Below, piece after piece: positions 47,478 through 59,760 of a DNA stretch of 64,000 bases. The position numbers and the translations under genes are program-made. Source of the stretch: Arctopsyche grandis (taxonomy: Eukaryota; Arthropoda; Insecta; Trichoptera; Hydropsychidae); NCBI RefSeq assembly GCF_051622035.1, contig NC_135362.1, positions 21,289,001 through 21,353,000 of the forward strand. The letters run 5' to 3'. The stretch's first letter is position 1. Every line of letters begins with the position of its first letter. The notes beneath the pieces were generated by a model that made no database searches, had not been told where the DNA came from, and worked only from the letters and a program-made list of their open reading frames with translations.

Positions 47478-49797
47478 ATGGCTTCTACTGTACCTTTTGT
47501 AAAACTCAGCAATGGATTACAAATCCCAATATTTGGATTAGGCACTTGGAAGGTTTATATAAATGTTTTCGATATCTGTTCAATAAGTATTCTGTAATTG
47601 CTACATAATAAGATAACATAAAGGTCATTACATAATAGATATCATTTTGCAGATACGTCAACAGATCGACCACTTTTTTTTTAATTGCGAACTATTAAAA
47701 TTTTTCATATAACATGTAGCTTACATATGTATATCTTTTACCTATCTATGTATAGAGAGATGTAATAAGAATAGAGGGGCCCTTACGAATAAATAATTGT
47801 TGTCAATTTTACGCGATACGTCTCTATAAATACGCTACATCGCACGAAATACAATCGAATCAATTTACTTATAAAAATGTATCCCATGTTGTTTATTGTG
47901 TGTTTTTGAATTTATTGTGCAATTTTTACCGATGCTTACCCATCTTGCGAGTAATATAAACAAACAGATAAGCTTTTATCGGACATATGTCGAGCACCAA
48001 GCATCAAATACGACTGATGTTAAAATTATTTAGATCTGTCCGTGGACAGAATGTCACTTGACAACAAAAGAACACCTAAAGCCACTTCTATTAATATTAC
48101 ATTTCTCTGTCTATGTATGTATAATCTAAACGCCGTTTATGTTATATTATATAATTCCATACTTATATTATATGTATTTACGTAGACATTGCGTATTTCA
48201 TACATTGTACATATGTACTCAATCACAAGTTCAAATGTGCTATATATTATATTCAAGCAGTGGTGGCTCGTGAGAATTCATAGAGGGGGGGTTGCAGAGA
48301 TTAACCGGGCTGTAGTATAATACCGGTGATCAAATGCAGACAAAAATAGCATGTATATGTCTATACTGGGAGGCTACAGCCCTGCAGCCTATATGGACGG
48401 CAAAAACAGCATGCATTTGTACTATATTGGGAGGGCTGCAGCCCCGCAGCCCATATACACGAGCCGCTACTGTATTCAAGTCAAATAAATATTGATTTAT
48501 TTTCAGTCAAAACCCGGCGAAGTGGAATATGCTGTTAAAACTGCCATTGACATGGGTTATAGACACATAGATGGTGCTTATTGCTACCAGAATGAAAAAG
48601 AAGTGGGTACTGCCATTCGTAATAAAATTGAAGATGGCACTGTGAAAAGGTAAATAATATGGTTTTTATTTTATATTTTGAATCGATTTCTTTACAATGA
48701 TGTGTTCTTTATAAACAGGGAGGACTTGTTCATTACATCCAAATTATGGAATACGTTCCACGATCCGAAAGATGTAGAGAAAGCTTGCAGGAAAACGTTG
48801 TCAGATTTGGGCCTTCAATATGTTGATCTCTATTTGATACATTGGCCTTTTTGCTATGTGGTAAATATTGAGAAAATGATTATTTTTATAAATACAATAT
48901 TATATAAATAAAATGCAATGTAATTAATATTTTTACAGGAAAATGGTGAATTGTTTCCAAGGGATCCCAGTGGCGAGATGATTTTTGCGGACTTTGACTA
49001 TGTAGATACATGGAAAGCAATGGAAAAACTCGTGTCATTAGGATTAGCAAAGAGTATTGGAGTGTCTAATTTTAATGTAGAACAAATTGAAAGAATTTTG
49101 AAAAGCTGTAGTATCAAACCAGTCACTAATCAAGTAAACGAAGACATAACTTTATTCATACACATGTATTTACATACATATATTAATATTTTGTTTGTTT
49201 TATGTTTTTCAGGTGGAATGCCATCCTTATTTGGCTCAAATTGAATTGGGTAAATGGATGGCAGCTCGAGGTATAACTCTGACTGCATACAGTCCTTTGG
49301 GTTCACCTGATCGTCCAGTCCAAAGTCCAACTGATAAGGTTTTATTACAAGATCCTGTGGTGCTTTCGATTGCACAAAAATATAATAAATCAGCTGCTCA
49401 AATTTTATTGAGGTAAACTATAACAAATTCCAGAGTCATTTTATGTTTTTGATTTGAAAACGCAGAATGAAAAATAAACATTGTAATTACAGATACCAAT
49501 TAGATCGTGGATTCATTGTGATTCCAAAGTCTATCAACAAAGAACGTTTGCAACAAAACATGGAAATTTTCGATTTTAATTTAATCAAAGAAGATTTAGA
49601 TAAGTTGAACAGTTTGAACTCCGGATTCAGATACATTACAATGGCTGGGTAAAACATTTTGCTTTCAATTATACGAATATTTCTGACTTCTACAACATTT
49701 AATTTATATATTTGATTATACCTATGTATATGTATATATATTTTGTTTCAGAATTGGTGACAAACATAAATACCATCCATTCAATGCAAAATTCTAA
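47478..49797 (+). CDS. Aldo-keto reductase 3 of the cluster, complete, seven coding exons
   Basis: Third paralogue. Exons: 47478-47552, 48507-48649, 48719-48860, 48939-49133, 49213-49412, 49493-49648, 49752-49797; 318 residues. Exon lengths 2 to 7 are identical to those of reductase 2. Tetrad: D47 and Y52 ([15 protein letters not shown]), K81 (SKLWN), H114 (LIHWP). [24 protein letters not shown] and the cofactor loop [10 protein letters not shown] are present; it ends [16 protein letters not shown] at 49901-49906. Intron 1 (954 bp) has taken in two hAT elements (47753-48109 and 48258-48472) without touching splice sites. A second candidate first exon lies at 46715-46789. Confidence 0.94.
47753..48109. 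mobile_element. hAT-type MITE, copy B, with perfect 8-bp duplication
   Basis: A 357-bp element, TAGAGAGATGTAATAAG to TTACATTTCTCTG, flanked by TCTATGTA at 47745-47752 and 48110-48117. Close relative of copy A (38672-39016); about 12 bp longer through a small insertion near 47935. Confidence 0.87.
48258..48472. mobile_element. hAT-type MITE with perfect 8-bp duplication
   Basis: A 215-bp element, CAGTGGTGGCTCGTGAG to CACGAGCCGCTACTG, flanked by TATTCAAG at 48250-48257 and 48473-48480. Same family as 5204-5430, opposite internal order of the G-rich and C-rich blocks. Confidence 0.88.
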
Positions 49798-49906
49798 GTC
49801 CAGATATTAACAATTATTTTAACAAATTATTGAAATTAATATCGAATATTATATTTTTTAATACATAAAATGTTTTAATACAGTAAAACTTTTTGTAATA
49901 AATAAA

Positions 49907-51535
49907 ATCTCCCAGATATTTTTGAATCGTTTAACGGGACTAAGTGTTGTTAATAGTCATAAATAAATAATATCCCAATGGTAGTAATGTAAAAACAATA
50001 CAATATAATTTAGATGTACTGAGATAGATGATAAAAAAAGATTAATCCGAATGGATACTAAAATAATACAGTAAACTACATAAATGAACATAATTAACAT
50101 GTAAACGAATTTATTATTGGTTATCACATGATTCCGAAATTTTTGATATCAATATGAAAAATTAGTTTTTCATTATATGATAAAATAGTATCCGGTAGTA
50201 AAGAAGAAGGAATAAAAAGACGTCTGAAATTGGGATGGAGTGCATTCGGGCGAAAGAAATTGGTTTTGATGACGTTTGGATGTGAAACTTTAACATTGAA
50301 CCCCAAGAAGCTACTCAAAGTCCAATTCATTCAAAGAAGTGAGGAAAGCTATATGCTCGGCCTAATAAGGAGTGATAGGAAACGGAATACGTGTGTGAGA
50401 AATATGACAAGAATAATGGGTATAGTGGAGAGAGTGAAGAGATTTAAATTGGAATGGGTGAGTCACATGGCTAAAATAATGGACGAAAGACGGAAAAAAA
50501 TAAGTTCTAGAATGTAAAAGGGCGAAAGGAAGGCCGTATAGAAGATAGGTAGACGAAATTAGGAAAATGTGTGAAGTGAAATGGATGAGAGTTGCGCAAA
50601 AGTTTTGCGGCAAAACAGAGACAAATGCAAGCATGTTAGAGAGACCTTCATCCAAATATTTTATCCGTATAATGAATTTTAGATTTTTTAAATTTCGTTA
50701 TATTGAAATCTCATTAAAAAAGTAAGGGGTCAGTGTATTGAATACATTATGTTATGTTCTGCTGAATAATGAAAGAAACGCTGTAGTGATTGGCCATGCT
50801 AAGTTCATTGGCCACTTAGATAGTAAAATAAAAAAACCCTCTGCCATTGCTCGTTTCTGTTATACCCTCGATGGCGCTCTCGTTGACTACTAACTGGTAG
50901 GAATAGATTAATTTACCATAAATTGACGTTAATGTATTATTTTAATACAAAAATAATTGGCTAAAAATCCTTCCTACCTACTATGTCACCACTATTTGAA
51001 GTATGATTGATGTACAATAAAATTTATGTGCAATTCATAGATGTCTCGTTAATTTGCGAGTTTTTCAGTGTCTCGTAATTCAACGACTTGTAATAAAAAT
51101 GCTGCATTTGTAATTGTAATTGACCAGGAAGGTGCATTGGGATTTATCTGTAAGGCCTTCCTGGTATATATGTAAAAAAAAATAAAAGTGATCAATGGCT
51201 AACGTATAATTAATGACTGCAGTACTTCCCTTACGTACCCCATCTTTAGATAGAATTATTGAGTTAAAAAATGTGTATTTTCTTTGAAAATTAAAGTAAC
51301 AATTGAAATACATAATTTGGTAATGTTTTATTGCAACATAGAGAATCAAGCTGAATCGACACGCCAATCACATGACGAAATGGTCGTGAATATCGCTCTT
51401 TAGTCGAATGCGACTAATGACAGTTGCGTCGAGGTCGTGATCGCTGGTCGTCTCGTCAGCTGGTCCATCATCTGTCATACGTCATACGTCAAAGGTGATT
51501 TTTCAAGGAGCGGACGAGAGACCTCGCTAGGAGCG
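49907..51535. other. Spacer between reductase 3 and the DnaJ gene
   Basis: AT-rich, with a worn LINE 3' fragment (50190-50665) and then the DnaJ promoter side, where GC rises after about 51420. No other gene. Confidence 0.5.
50190..50665 (+). mobile_element. RTE-like LINE, decayed 3' end of the reverse transcriptase ORF
   Basis: Conceptual translation gives EEGIKRRLKLGWSAFGRKK, FGCETLTL, RKRNTCVRNMTRI and RFKLEWVSHMAK, which match the C-terminal region after the reverse transcriptase domain of RTE/BovB-type LINEs (EIKRRI-LGW-AFG, YGCETWTL, DRKRNTWIR, WAGHVAR). The frame stops at about 50517; the following block resumes in another frame (GRPYRR, VDEIRKMCEVKWMRVAQK), with a stop in it. It is therefore a dead, 5'-truncated copy. 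Confidence 0.7.
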
Positions 51536-52692
51536 ATGGATGTGAATCGTGACGAGGCGGAGCGCTGCCTGGAATTGGCGGAACGCGCGCTGCGAGAAGC
51601 TCGGCCAGCCGCGGCCGAAAAGTACGCGAGGAAAGCCCAGAGACTGTGGACGGGGGCGTCGGCGAAAGCTGCGGATCTGCTGATAGCCGCGGCGGCCGCT
51701 GCGAGCGCGGGCCCCGCCAGAGGGAACGCGCCCACGCCGCCTCCGGAGGGGGCCGACGCCCGGCGCCGGCGCGCTTCTTCGCCCCGCACCGACACCGACT
51801 CCAGCCAGCCCTCCGCCGACTACACGCCGGCCCAGGTGGAGGCCGTGCGCCAGGTGGAAAAGTGCAAAGACTACTACGAGGTGCTGGGCGTCAGCAAGGA
51901 TGCCACCGACACGGATATCAAGAAGGCGTACAAAAAACTCGCCCTAGTACTCCATCCAGACAAGAACAAGGCGCCGGGCTCTGCTGAGGCGTTCAAGACC
52001 GTGGGCAATGCGGCCGCTACGTTGGTCGAGCCCGATAAACGTAAAATGTATGACGCTTGCGGTCCGGAAGAACGTAGCCCTCGTCGTCCTGCCCACCATC
52101 ATCACTACACCTACGGCCGAGCTTACGAGCCCGAGTTCACTGCCGAAGAATTTTTCAACATGTTTTTCAGCTCTGCCGGCACTCATGTCTATACGAGGCG
52201 TGGTCCGCGTTACCAAAGGGAAACCTTCCACCAAACCAGAGAGGCGCAAGGCAATTACGCTAGCGTTCTACAGGTATGTACATACACATTTTATGTTATT
52301 TAAATTTAAATGTGAATGATTCTAACATGCTATTGTTTTAGATGTTGCCAATTCTCGGTTTGATCTTGCTGTCCATGATGTCGACGTTCTTCATATCCGA
52401 TCCTATATATTCGTTGAATCCAAATCAAAAATTTTCCGTAATGCGCAAGACGGAGCACTACGGCGTACCGTATTATGTCAAAGAAAATTTCCACAACGAG
52501 TACCAAGGCTCTCTGCGACGGCTCGAAATGTCTGTGGAAGAAGAGTACGTGACGAATCTGAGAATAGCTTGCCAACGTGAGCGCACTTATCGTGATAACA
52601 TGGCGTGGAAAGCTCGAAATATTGACAAACAGCAATTTAACAACAATATAAAGATGCCTTCTTGCGATGCACTCAGTAGTCTCCTTAGATAA
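51536..52692 (+). CDS. DNAJB12/DNAJB14-type ER-membrane J protein, complete, two coding exons
   Basis: Tail-side membrane co-chaperone that recruits cytosolic Hsp70 to the ER for quality control and ERAD. Exons 51536-52273 and 52342-52692, phase 0, 362 residues, close to the family's about 370. The N-terminus ([30 protein letters not shown] in pieces) is the characteristic helical repeat; a low-complexity Ala/Pro linker follows; the J domain (about residues 110-178, [12 protein letters not shown]) has the HPD motif at 140-142 (VLHPDKNK). After a His- and Tyr-rich linker comes the FNMFFSS segment, then a membrane span at the start of exon 2 ([17 protein letters not shown]) and the family's C-terminal domain ([17 protein letters not shown]). 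The upstream in-frame ATG at 51437 lies in a less protein-like stretch; homology favours 51536. Exon 1 is very GC-rich while exon 2 is not. Confidence 0.95.
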
Positions 52693-54907
52693 ATTCACCG
52701 TTCATTTCGAATTTAGGACCCTCAATAATTTATGTATTGTTGTGATATGTGCGGCGATTCTTTCTCTTTCAAACTTTCGTTCACGTATGTATATTTCACA
52801 ATTTAAACGTCAACAAACGCTAAATTCTTTTGTCAAGTCGTATTGCAATTGTAAATTTTACATTTTAATTCAGTAAGTATGACAATACACTAAAATCTTC
52901 ACAGATTTATCAATAATGGTGAAAGTTTTCAAAATTAATTATTAATTTCATTATTCATTGAGTATATGTTTTTAATATACATTTTTACAAAGTCACCAAT
53001 ATTGCATTTCATCTTTTTTTTCAATTTTTGTTGTTGCCATTGACTAAATAGCAATATAAAATATATAGAATAATAATTGTGTAAAAATATATGTAGCAAA
53101 ATAAAATTGCTAGTATTATTTGTAACGCCTACCCTATCATCTAGTCAGTAAGCTAGTTCTTAACAAAAAAAATTGCTATCACCAATATTATCGGTTTTAC
53201 CTTCCCGGTTCTAAAATATTTTCACCGTATGCACGTCCACATACATATTTTAATATTGATAACTGTGTTTCATATATTTTATCTTCCTGAAAACGGATTT
53301 AGAAAATGCACTATTTATTATCAAGTTGGAAAGCACCGTATTGAAAAAATTATGTTTATCCATGTTTAGTTAATCCATTAAGAAATAAAAAAATATAATG
53401 CTTATTGCATAGATTATGTAAATACATGTGATAAAACTATAAGCTTGAAATTTAGCAAAAATTATATGTATATTGACTTCAAATAAAATTCTAAACTCGA
53501 CAACCTCATCACTGATACAGCAATATTCATATAACTACATATATGTACATGTAACTTTATAATATTCACTGAGCGATAAAAAATGTAACAATTGCCTTTT
53601 ACATTAATTATTGTTTATATTGTTATGTATTTTTCATAATGTAGTGTGCGTGTACATAGTATAAAATCTTTGCATTTTTGATATGTACATATAGCATTCC
53701 CTCGCATTGATATTCTGTATTGATATGTCTCTTATATTTAAGATATGTAATCAGGTTACAATTATATGTATTTATATTGTAATTTCATATTAATGTACGT
53801 ACTGCTGTTTTAAATAATGAACAAAAAATTATTTCTAAAATTAATCAAAATACATATTAAAAAGTAATAGTTTTATAGGTGACATCTCGCATATGCATAT
53901 GCTGATTTTGTATATTTAGGATGAGGATTAAATTCTTGATATTTTATTTTTAGCAAAATAAATTTTCCATTTACTATCTTCTGACATCTTTTCATATTAA
54001 ATATTCATTAAAAAATTATTCACAAATTTAAATGGATTGCTAGATTTTTAGTGTCACCTGTCAATGATTTAGTTAGAGTATTATGTTTAAATGTTAGGAT
54101 CTGGAAAACAACAGTGAAGTTGTATTTTTTAAAGTTATCATTTTTTGTGTATATTAAATAATTATTATTGTTATTGTATTTATTATAAAAATTAAATAAA
54201 AAATGGGAGTTTTCCACTCTTTCCTGCTTTTTTCAATTGAAAAAATAAATCCAAAGTGAAAGCATAATTTAATTTTGTGATGTATTAAGAGGGCTGTACA
54301 CTCGAAACCTTAATTTTGTTGCCGTTCCTTTCTTCGATATATGTATATATTGAGTGAATGCGACAATATATATATATCAATATATATATATATATATATT
54401 GAGTGAATGCGACAATATATATCAATATATATATATATATATATATATATTGAGTGAATGCGACAGTTGCGCTTCGACCAGATAAAACGTATTTTAAATC
54501 GACAAAATCGAGGTTTCGTATTCTCCTATTTTCTCCTCCGAAACTGGACCAATTTAAAAAAAAAAATCATCAGTATCAGAAAGATATTTTCTGTGCAACT
54601 ATGCGCGTATTTTTTTTTAAATCGACCGTTAAATATGCACGCTGGACTCTTCGTGGGTGTAAAAAAGAGGCGATTTTATATATGTTTGGCGGCTCCTAGC
54701 TCCTATAAAAAATAACTAATCAAAAAAATAAAACGATAGATGCATCCCAATGGTGGATATCCATAGCATATTAAAAAATAATTTCTCTAGTGCCATAATT
54801 GAGGAAGGGAGAAGTCTAATACGTTTGTATGGACAAGGCGCTGGTGTCCAGCCCTCTTAAGTTTGTATGTATGTATATAAAAAAATAGTTTTTCATTTAT
54901 AATTAAT
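52693..54907. other. Intergenic between DnaJ and Su(fu) 3' ends
   Basis: Converging 3' UTRs and AT-rich spacer; a TTAA MITE occupies 54289-54856. AATAAA at 53100-53105 could serve the DnaJ gene; TTTATT at 54908-54913 serves Su(fu). No gene. Confidence 0.5.
54289..54856. mobile_element. TTAA-flanked MITE, copy 2
   Basis: A 568-bp element flanked by TTAA (54285-54288 and 54857-54860), ends GAGGGCTGTACACTCG and GGTGTCCAGCCCTC. Inverted relative to copy 1 at 15936-16535, and carries two or three GAGTGAATGCGAC-TA-repeat modules. Confidence 0.78.
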
Positions 54908-54975
54908 TTTATTCATATCTTAACGTTTCAATATAAGCGATCGATTACATGTCTATTATATATGTACATATATAT

Positions 54976-57900
54976 TTAAATACTGTTTAAAATGGAGATC
55001 TTTAATTTATTTTGTGGCCACATAAAAATAAGAGGAGCGGTTTGCAGTACTGATGGTGTTTGAGATTCTTCACTATCACTATCATCATTATCAGTTATCA
55101 ATAATGGTTCTATCTGTTCTGCCATTTCTTTAGCAAAGTCTTCAGAAATGAGAATCTAATACCAAAATAATTTATTTAAAACAACAGGCAAATGTTAAGA
55201 AGTAAAAGTCATAATGTGTAAAAACAAACCTGGAGCCATCCGTTATTTGCAACAATAGAATTTTCAGGTGATACTAACGCACCACTCACGGATGTAGCTA
55301 CAAGCGTAATCGCTTGAATTTCGTTCATTGCTGTCCATGTGAAATGTCGTCCGTGTAATACTCTACATCTAAAATTATATATGGCTTATTTCATATGAGT
55401 TATGTACTATTGGTAATGATTATAAATTTGATTAATATAAAAATGAAACATTACCTCAATGCTGAAGGCAATAGACTTCCAGCTTCTTTGTCAAATATAA
55501 GATGCACTCCTTGAAGAGGAACACAACTGCTATCCCACATATTATCAACAGTGCATTTATTGCAAGTGTTATTTGGGTTAGATGTAATGTTCGCATTAAT
55601 TTCTGCACATGTTTTTTCGTTGTTTTTTTGACAATCGCAATCAAGAACAGATGCTGAATGTTTTGAATTCGACGAGGGTATTTCGCCATAATTGTCAATT
55701 TTTTGAATATTTTTATCAGTTTGACTGTCGCTAACTTTGTCAGTTGGAAAATCCGATTTAATATCATAAGTAGGATTGACAAGCTCAGATTCTTTTTTGA
55801 TGTTGAAGCTATTGGAGGCATTGCTGGGCAAATGCATTATATCTTCAATTAGAGCAGCTCCTACTTTAGACATTTCAAAGCTATCTGTGGACATATTCGT
55901 AACTTTTTGATTAGAGCTGCTTCTAAACAAAAACGAGTTCTTCAAGGAATTATCATTAGATGGCAGTTTGATACTATCCGTTGACATTTTGCAAACGTTT
56001 TCATCAAATCCTTTTGCTTCCGATTGAGGAATATTAGAATCAATCTCCGATTTTATAGTTAAATTTGTTGAAAAAGTCTTCGACAAACTTTCAGGATTTT
56101 CCACAATATTAGAATCCTTTGAATGTATGGATATTTCTGACAAACCCTTTTGTAAAACTGACTTAATTTGTTCTTTAATGTTCACGGGTAATTCTGAAGT
56201 ACTTCTGTGATTCTGAAGACATTAAAAATTAAAATTATCATAAGAAGAAGCATCACAAAATATTTACTATTAAAGAAATGTAGAGAATTACATCGCCAGA
56301 AATTGGTATTTCAGATTTATTCGGTTCCCAAAGTTCCCATCGACAAATCGCAGCCACACCACTGAGGTCAGATGGAGAGTGAGAAGTATTTGGAAGTGAT
56401 ATAGATTGATTTCTTTGTGGATTAGTAACAAGCCAAGCTCCACCGAATCTAGAATATGAAAGCAATATGTAATTTCTGAATACTTTGTAGATATCATAAC
56501 TATATAAAAAAGATTCAGTCATACCTAGAATCAGAAGCAAGTGCATCCAAAACTACACTACCTCCACTTCTTTGAGATACTTTCAATTCTGCATCAGTTA
56601 TGCCAACAATCTAAATGTAGAAGAATTTTATTACAATAACATTTAGCAAAGTGAAGTTGTTTAATTAGAACTTTATAGTATTATTTTACAATAAAACAGT
56701 TTAATTGAAGGGTATCTGAATATGTATGTTAAAATGATTACCGACATAATTTTAATTATAAAATTTATTAACCTGAACAAATTGAACTTTTCCCAAAGGC
56801 GTATCAACAGTTCCAAGTTGAGGATCTTGGGCAACTAACATGTGTCGAATTTTCAGTTTTCTTTTCGTTTTCTTTTTACTCACTGTATTATTCGAAATTT
56901 GGTCTGATAATTTTGACACATCAGGTACTTCAGTTTGGTTAATTTCATCTGAACCATCCAGAGCACTATGCCATGAAACGTGATCCCCCACAAATAATCG
57001 ATTACCTATAATTTTGATAAAGATTGCTTTTAATCACAATTATGAATATTAAAATATGATCATTTTATATTCGAAATATAATCGAAATCTTTATTCTTGT
57101 TCGTTTACCATGTATACATATGAAGAGCGGGTTGTATATAAATATCAGTGGCGTGCGGTAAAATTCTCTCTCTTTTTTGTCGTACAGCCTTACTTAATGT
57201 GCGCGAGCAGGATACAAGAGGAACAGGCTGTTCCTCTTGTATCCTGCCCGTGCACATTAAGTAAGGCTGTACGACAAAAGAGAAAGAGAATTTCACCGCA
57301 CGCCACTGATATATATTCTATATACATAGTACCGTTTACCATGCATACATTCTTTTCGATCTTTCGACTTAAGATCTTTCAATTTGCGATCTTTCGACTT
57401 TAGATGCAGTGAGCCAGACCCGTACACACGTATATAAAATGGTCAATAGATTTATACCTTACATATTATAAAGTATATATTTGTAAATAATGTATTTTGA
57501 GCACCTGTTCTAAATACATAAGTTGCAAGTCTTTGTAGAAGTGTGGCTGGCCACGTAGGAGGATGTCCAGGTTCTCCTATCATACGAAAACTGAGTTCCA
57601 ACCCCATTCCTGTTAGTGAAGTTGTTTATTCAAAAATAGTACATATGTATATATGTATATATATATAAAGAAAATTAATTTTGATTATTCGTGATGAATT
57701 TTTACCAGAGATTTGTTCAGGTTGTGGCGGGCCTACAGGAGGTAGTGGATGTACTCGTCCATCTCCATGTAAATCAGATAGGCCAAAACTAAAATGGATA
57801 CATAAAATGAGTAAAATTATAAAGTGAATTTATTATTTCAGAAAAACATGCCAGTATTATAATAAAATTATCACCTGACATAATGCCAATGTGGAGGAAT

Positions 57901-58412
57901 TTCTAGATCTGGACAGCCAGTATTCCAATACATACTTATATAATCTAACGGATCTGGTCCTCCAAGCCTTAATAGAACAATTTTACCAATATTAACACGA
58001 TGTTTTTCACCATTTCATATTATAAATTAAAAATATTTTGCAGTCAGTTTACCAATATTTCAATCTAGCGGTGACTTGCAATGGATTAGGTTGATCAGGA
58101 TATATGTTTGTACAAGCTGCAAATAAAGCTTGCAGTCCGAGAACAGGTCCTTTAAAATAAAAAATATTCATAAGCGAAAAAGGCAAAAAGATAAAACATT
58201 AATTTGAACACATGTATGATTCCTCATAAAAATCTACCTTGAATATTTTGGTTTATGGTTCTATATATATTATAGTCATGTTGACTTTGGGCGGAAAGCG
58301 TTGGGTTAAATTGTTGACTGTTTTGCCATTGCGCATAATCAGAATATGACATTGTTGGCATAGTCACGTTCCATGGTATTCCATTGTTCGATCCATCATT
58401 AGCGTCGCTCAT
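54976..58412 (-). CDS. Su(fu): Suppressor of fused homologue, complete, 11 coding exons, with an enlarged linker
   Basis: Negative regulator of Hedgehog signalling that binds Ci/Gli in cytoplasm and nucleus. Minus-strand exons: 58412-58238, 58149-58053, 57967-57875, 57788-57706, 57609-57505, 57005-56773, 56610-56525, 56448-56292, 56212-55455, 55368-55230, 55155-54976; 701 residues. N-lobe signatures: YPDQPNPLQVTARLKYWLGG, GPDPLDYISMY, HWHYVSFGLSDLHGDGRVH, PPTWPATLLQRLATYVF, GDHVSWHSALD. C-lobe: VHLIFDKEAGSLLP, CRVLHGRHFTW, and WPQNKLKISIL at the end. Animal Su(fu) is about 470-485 residues; the excess lies in exon 6 (Lys-rich insert after HSALD) and mainly in exon 9, about 230 residues rich in Ser, Asn, Lys and Asp where the known flexible loop sits. 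AATAAA is 63 nt past the stop. The frame is open upstream of the ATG, but homology does not extend there. Confidence 0.94.
57146..57308. mobile_element. Palindromic hAT-like MITE in a Su(fu) intron
   Basis: A 163-bp near-perfect palindrome, CAGTGGCGTGCGGTAAAATT to AATTTCACCGCACGCCACTG; flanks ATAAATAT and ATATATAT agree at 7 of 8. Its centre (57191-57262) contains TGCGCGAGCAGGATACAAG and GAACAGGC, the same core as the Mutator-like MITEs, although the ends differ. Confidence 0.78.
57330..57421. repeat. Half of a Mutator-like MITE
   Basis: ACCGTTTACCATGCATACAT, then CGATCTTTCGACTTAAGATC, is the flank that lies just outside the core in the copies at 35215 and 60598. It begins about 20 bp past the hAT-like palindrome. 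Confidence 0.5.
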
Positions 58413-59073
58413 TTTGAAATAGGGCTCTAAAGATAAAAGATATGCGGTTATATACACTATCCACACAAATATATGACGATGTATTAAATTAAGTGGTATT
58501 TTTGATACTATGAATAAAAATATGTCCATTAATACTCAAATATGATACACGGTTTTTATATAATTAAATTAAAAGCATACATACATTACATTATTAAATA
58601 TAGAAAACTTTTTAATATGAGATCGGGTGTGATTTAGTTAAGTCATCTGATTTTGTTTGATGGAAAAGTTTCAATTTATAATCGAATATTACCTTGTTTC
58701 AGATACTAATTGTAAATAGTTTAAAAACTTCAACGAAAAAAGGCACCGCAATAAAACATAGTAGATAATAATCAGAGAAAAGACAAACGCGATGGAATTC
58801 CAAACTGTCAAACTTCACAACTTGACGATGTGGACACACGTAAAAGCAATTCATGCATTTTTAGAGGGCAACATTATATATATAAAAAGACTGAATTTAA
58901 ATAAAATCCATAATAGGTAGACGTGAGATAACTACCCATGTACTTAAGACGTACCATTTCAATGGTTAAATAATCAATAAAAAAATATATATATTCTACA
59001 AAATTTAACGAAACTGTAAAAGTAAATTATTATAGTTATTATCTAATTGCTCCCGTTCATCGTAGCAACATAC

Positions 59074-59377
59074 TGTAACGTAGAGATTAGGTGAGTGGCG
59101 CTCGTGGACCGATGGTTTACTAGCGCAGATCACCTGATCTCTCGTCCCCGCCAAAACGGCCTCTACGTATGAATGAGCCGTATGCAACGGCCAATGGGAT
59201 CGTCTGACTCATCGACCAATATTTGTTGAGCCCAAATATGTATAAATATGGGGCACTCTCGAATTGGAAACCATTCCGACCTGGAGCGCCGACGAGAGCA
59301 GACGAATAAAACGACTTCTACAACTTCTATTTCTTTCTCTCCGATCCTGGAAGCCCCGTCTTCACGTCCACGCAACA
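59074..59377 (+). mobile_element. Solo LTR of a Gypsy-like element
   Basis: A 304-bp unit, TGTAACGTAG to CACGCAACA, flanked by ATAC on both sides (59070-59073 and 59378-59381). It has a TATA-like TATAAATA near 59241 and GAATAAAA near 59303, in LTR order. No internal region or second LTR is nearby, so it is a recombined-out solo LTR, unrelated in sequence to the 893-bp LTR at 5.7-11 kb. Confidence 0.65.
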
Positions 59378-59594
59378 ATACTATGAATATTTTTCTTTCA
59401 TTTGGCGTTAATGTGCTTTATTTTTTATTTACTTAAAGTGGTCAATAACCGTAACCTTTGCTGTCTAAGCATTTGCATATCTCAGTGAATCAGAACTGGT
59501 AAATTACAACTATATAATAGTCTCCACAGCCTTACGTCGACTCCTTATTCATCTGTACATAATCAGAAAAGTGGACTATTAGTTAATATGTTAT

Positions 59595-59760
59595 GCTTTC
59601 GAGCAGAGTGGTCACGGCTTGATTTCCACTAGTAGCTGTTGGTCAGACCTTGGCTTGTGACTTCAGGTCGATCGATTCCTACCAGAGTTTACCCATATTT
59701 TTCTGATTTTCATTGAAACGGTTTCTGTAAAAAAAGTCTCCATAGATGTCACTGTGGATG
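59595..59760 (+). mobile_element. Possible tRNA-derived SINE
   Basis: GAGCAGAGTGGTCACGGCTT resembles the A box and arm of a Ser/Leu-type tRNA, and AGGTCGATCGATTCCTACC, about 60 bp later, resembles a B box. An unrelated tail follows. No clear target duplication. Confidence 0.4.

Noticed and set aside
51437-51535. Upstream in-frame start for the DnaJ protein
   Set aside because: The extra 33 residues are unlike the family, which starts close to [15 protein letters not shown]; kept as 5' UTR.
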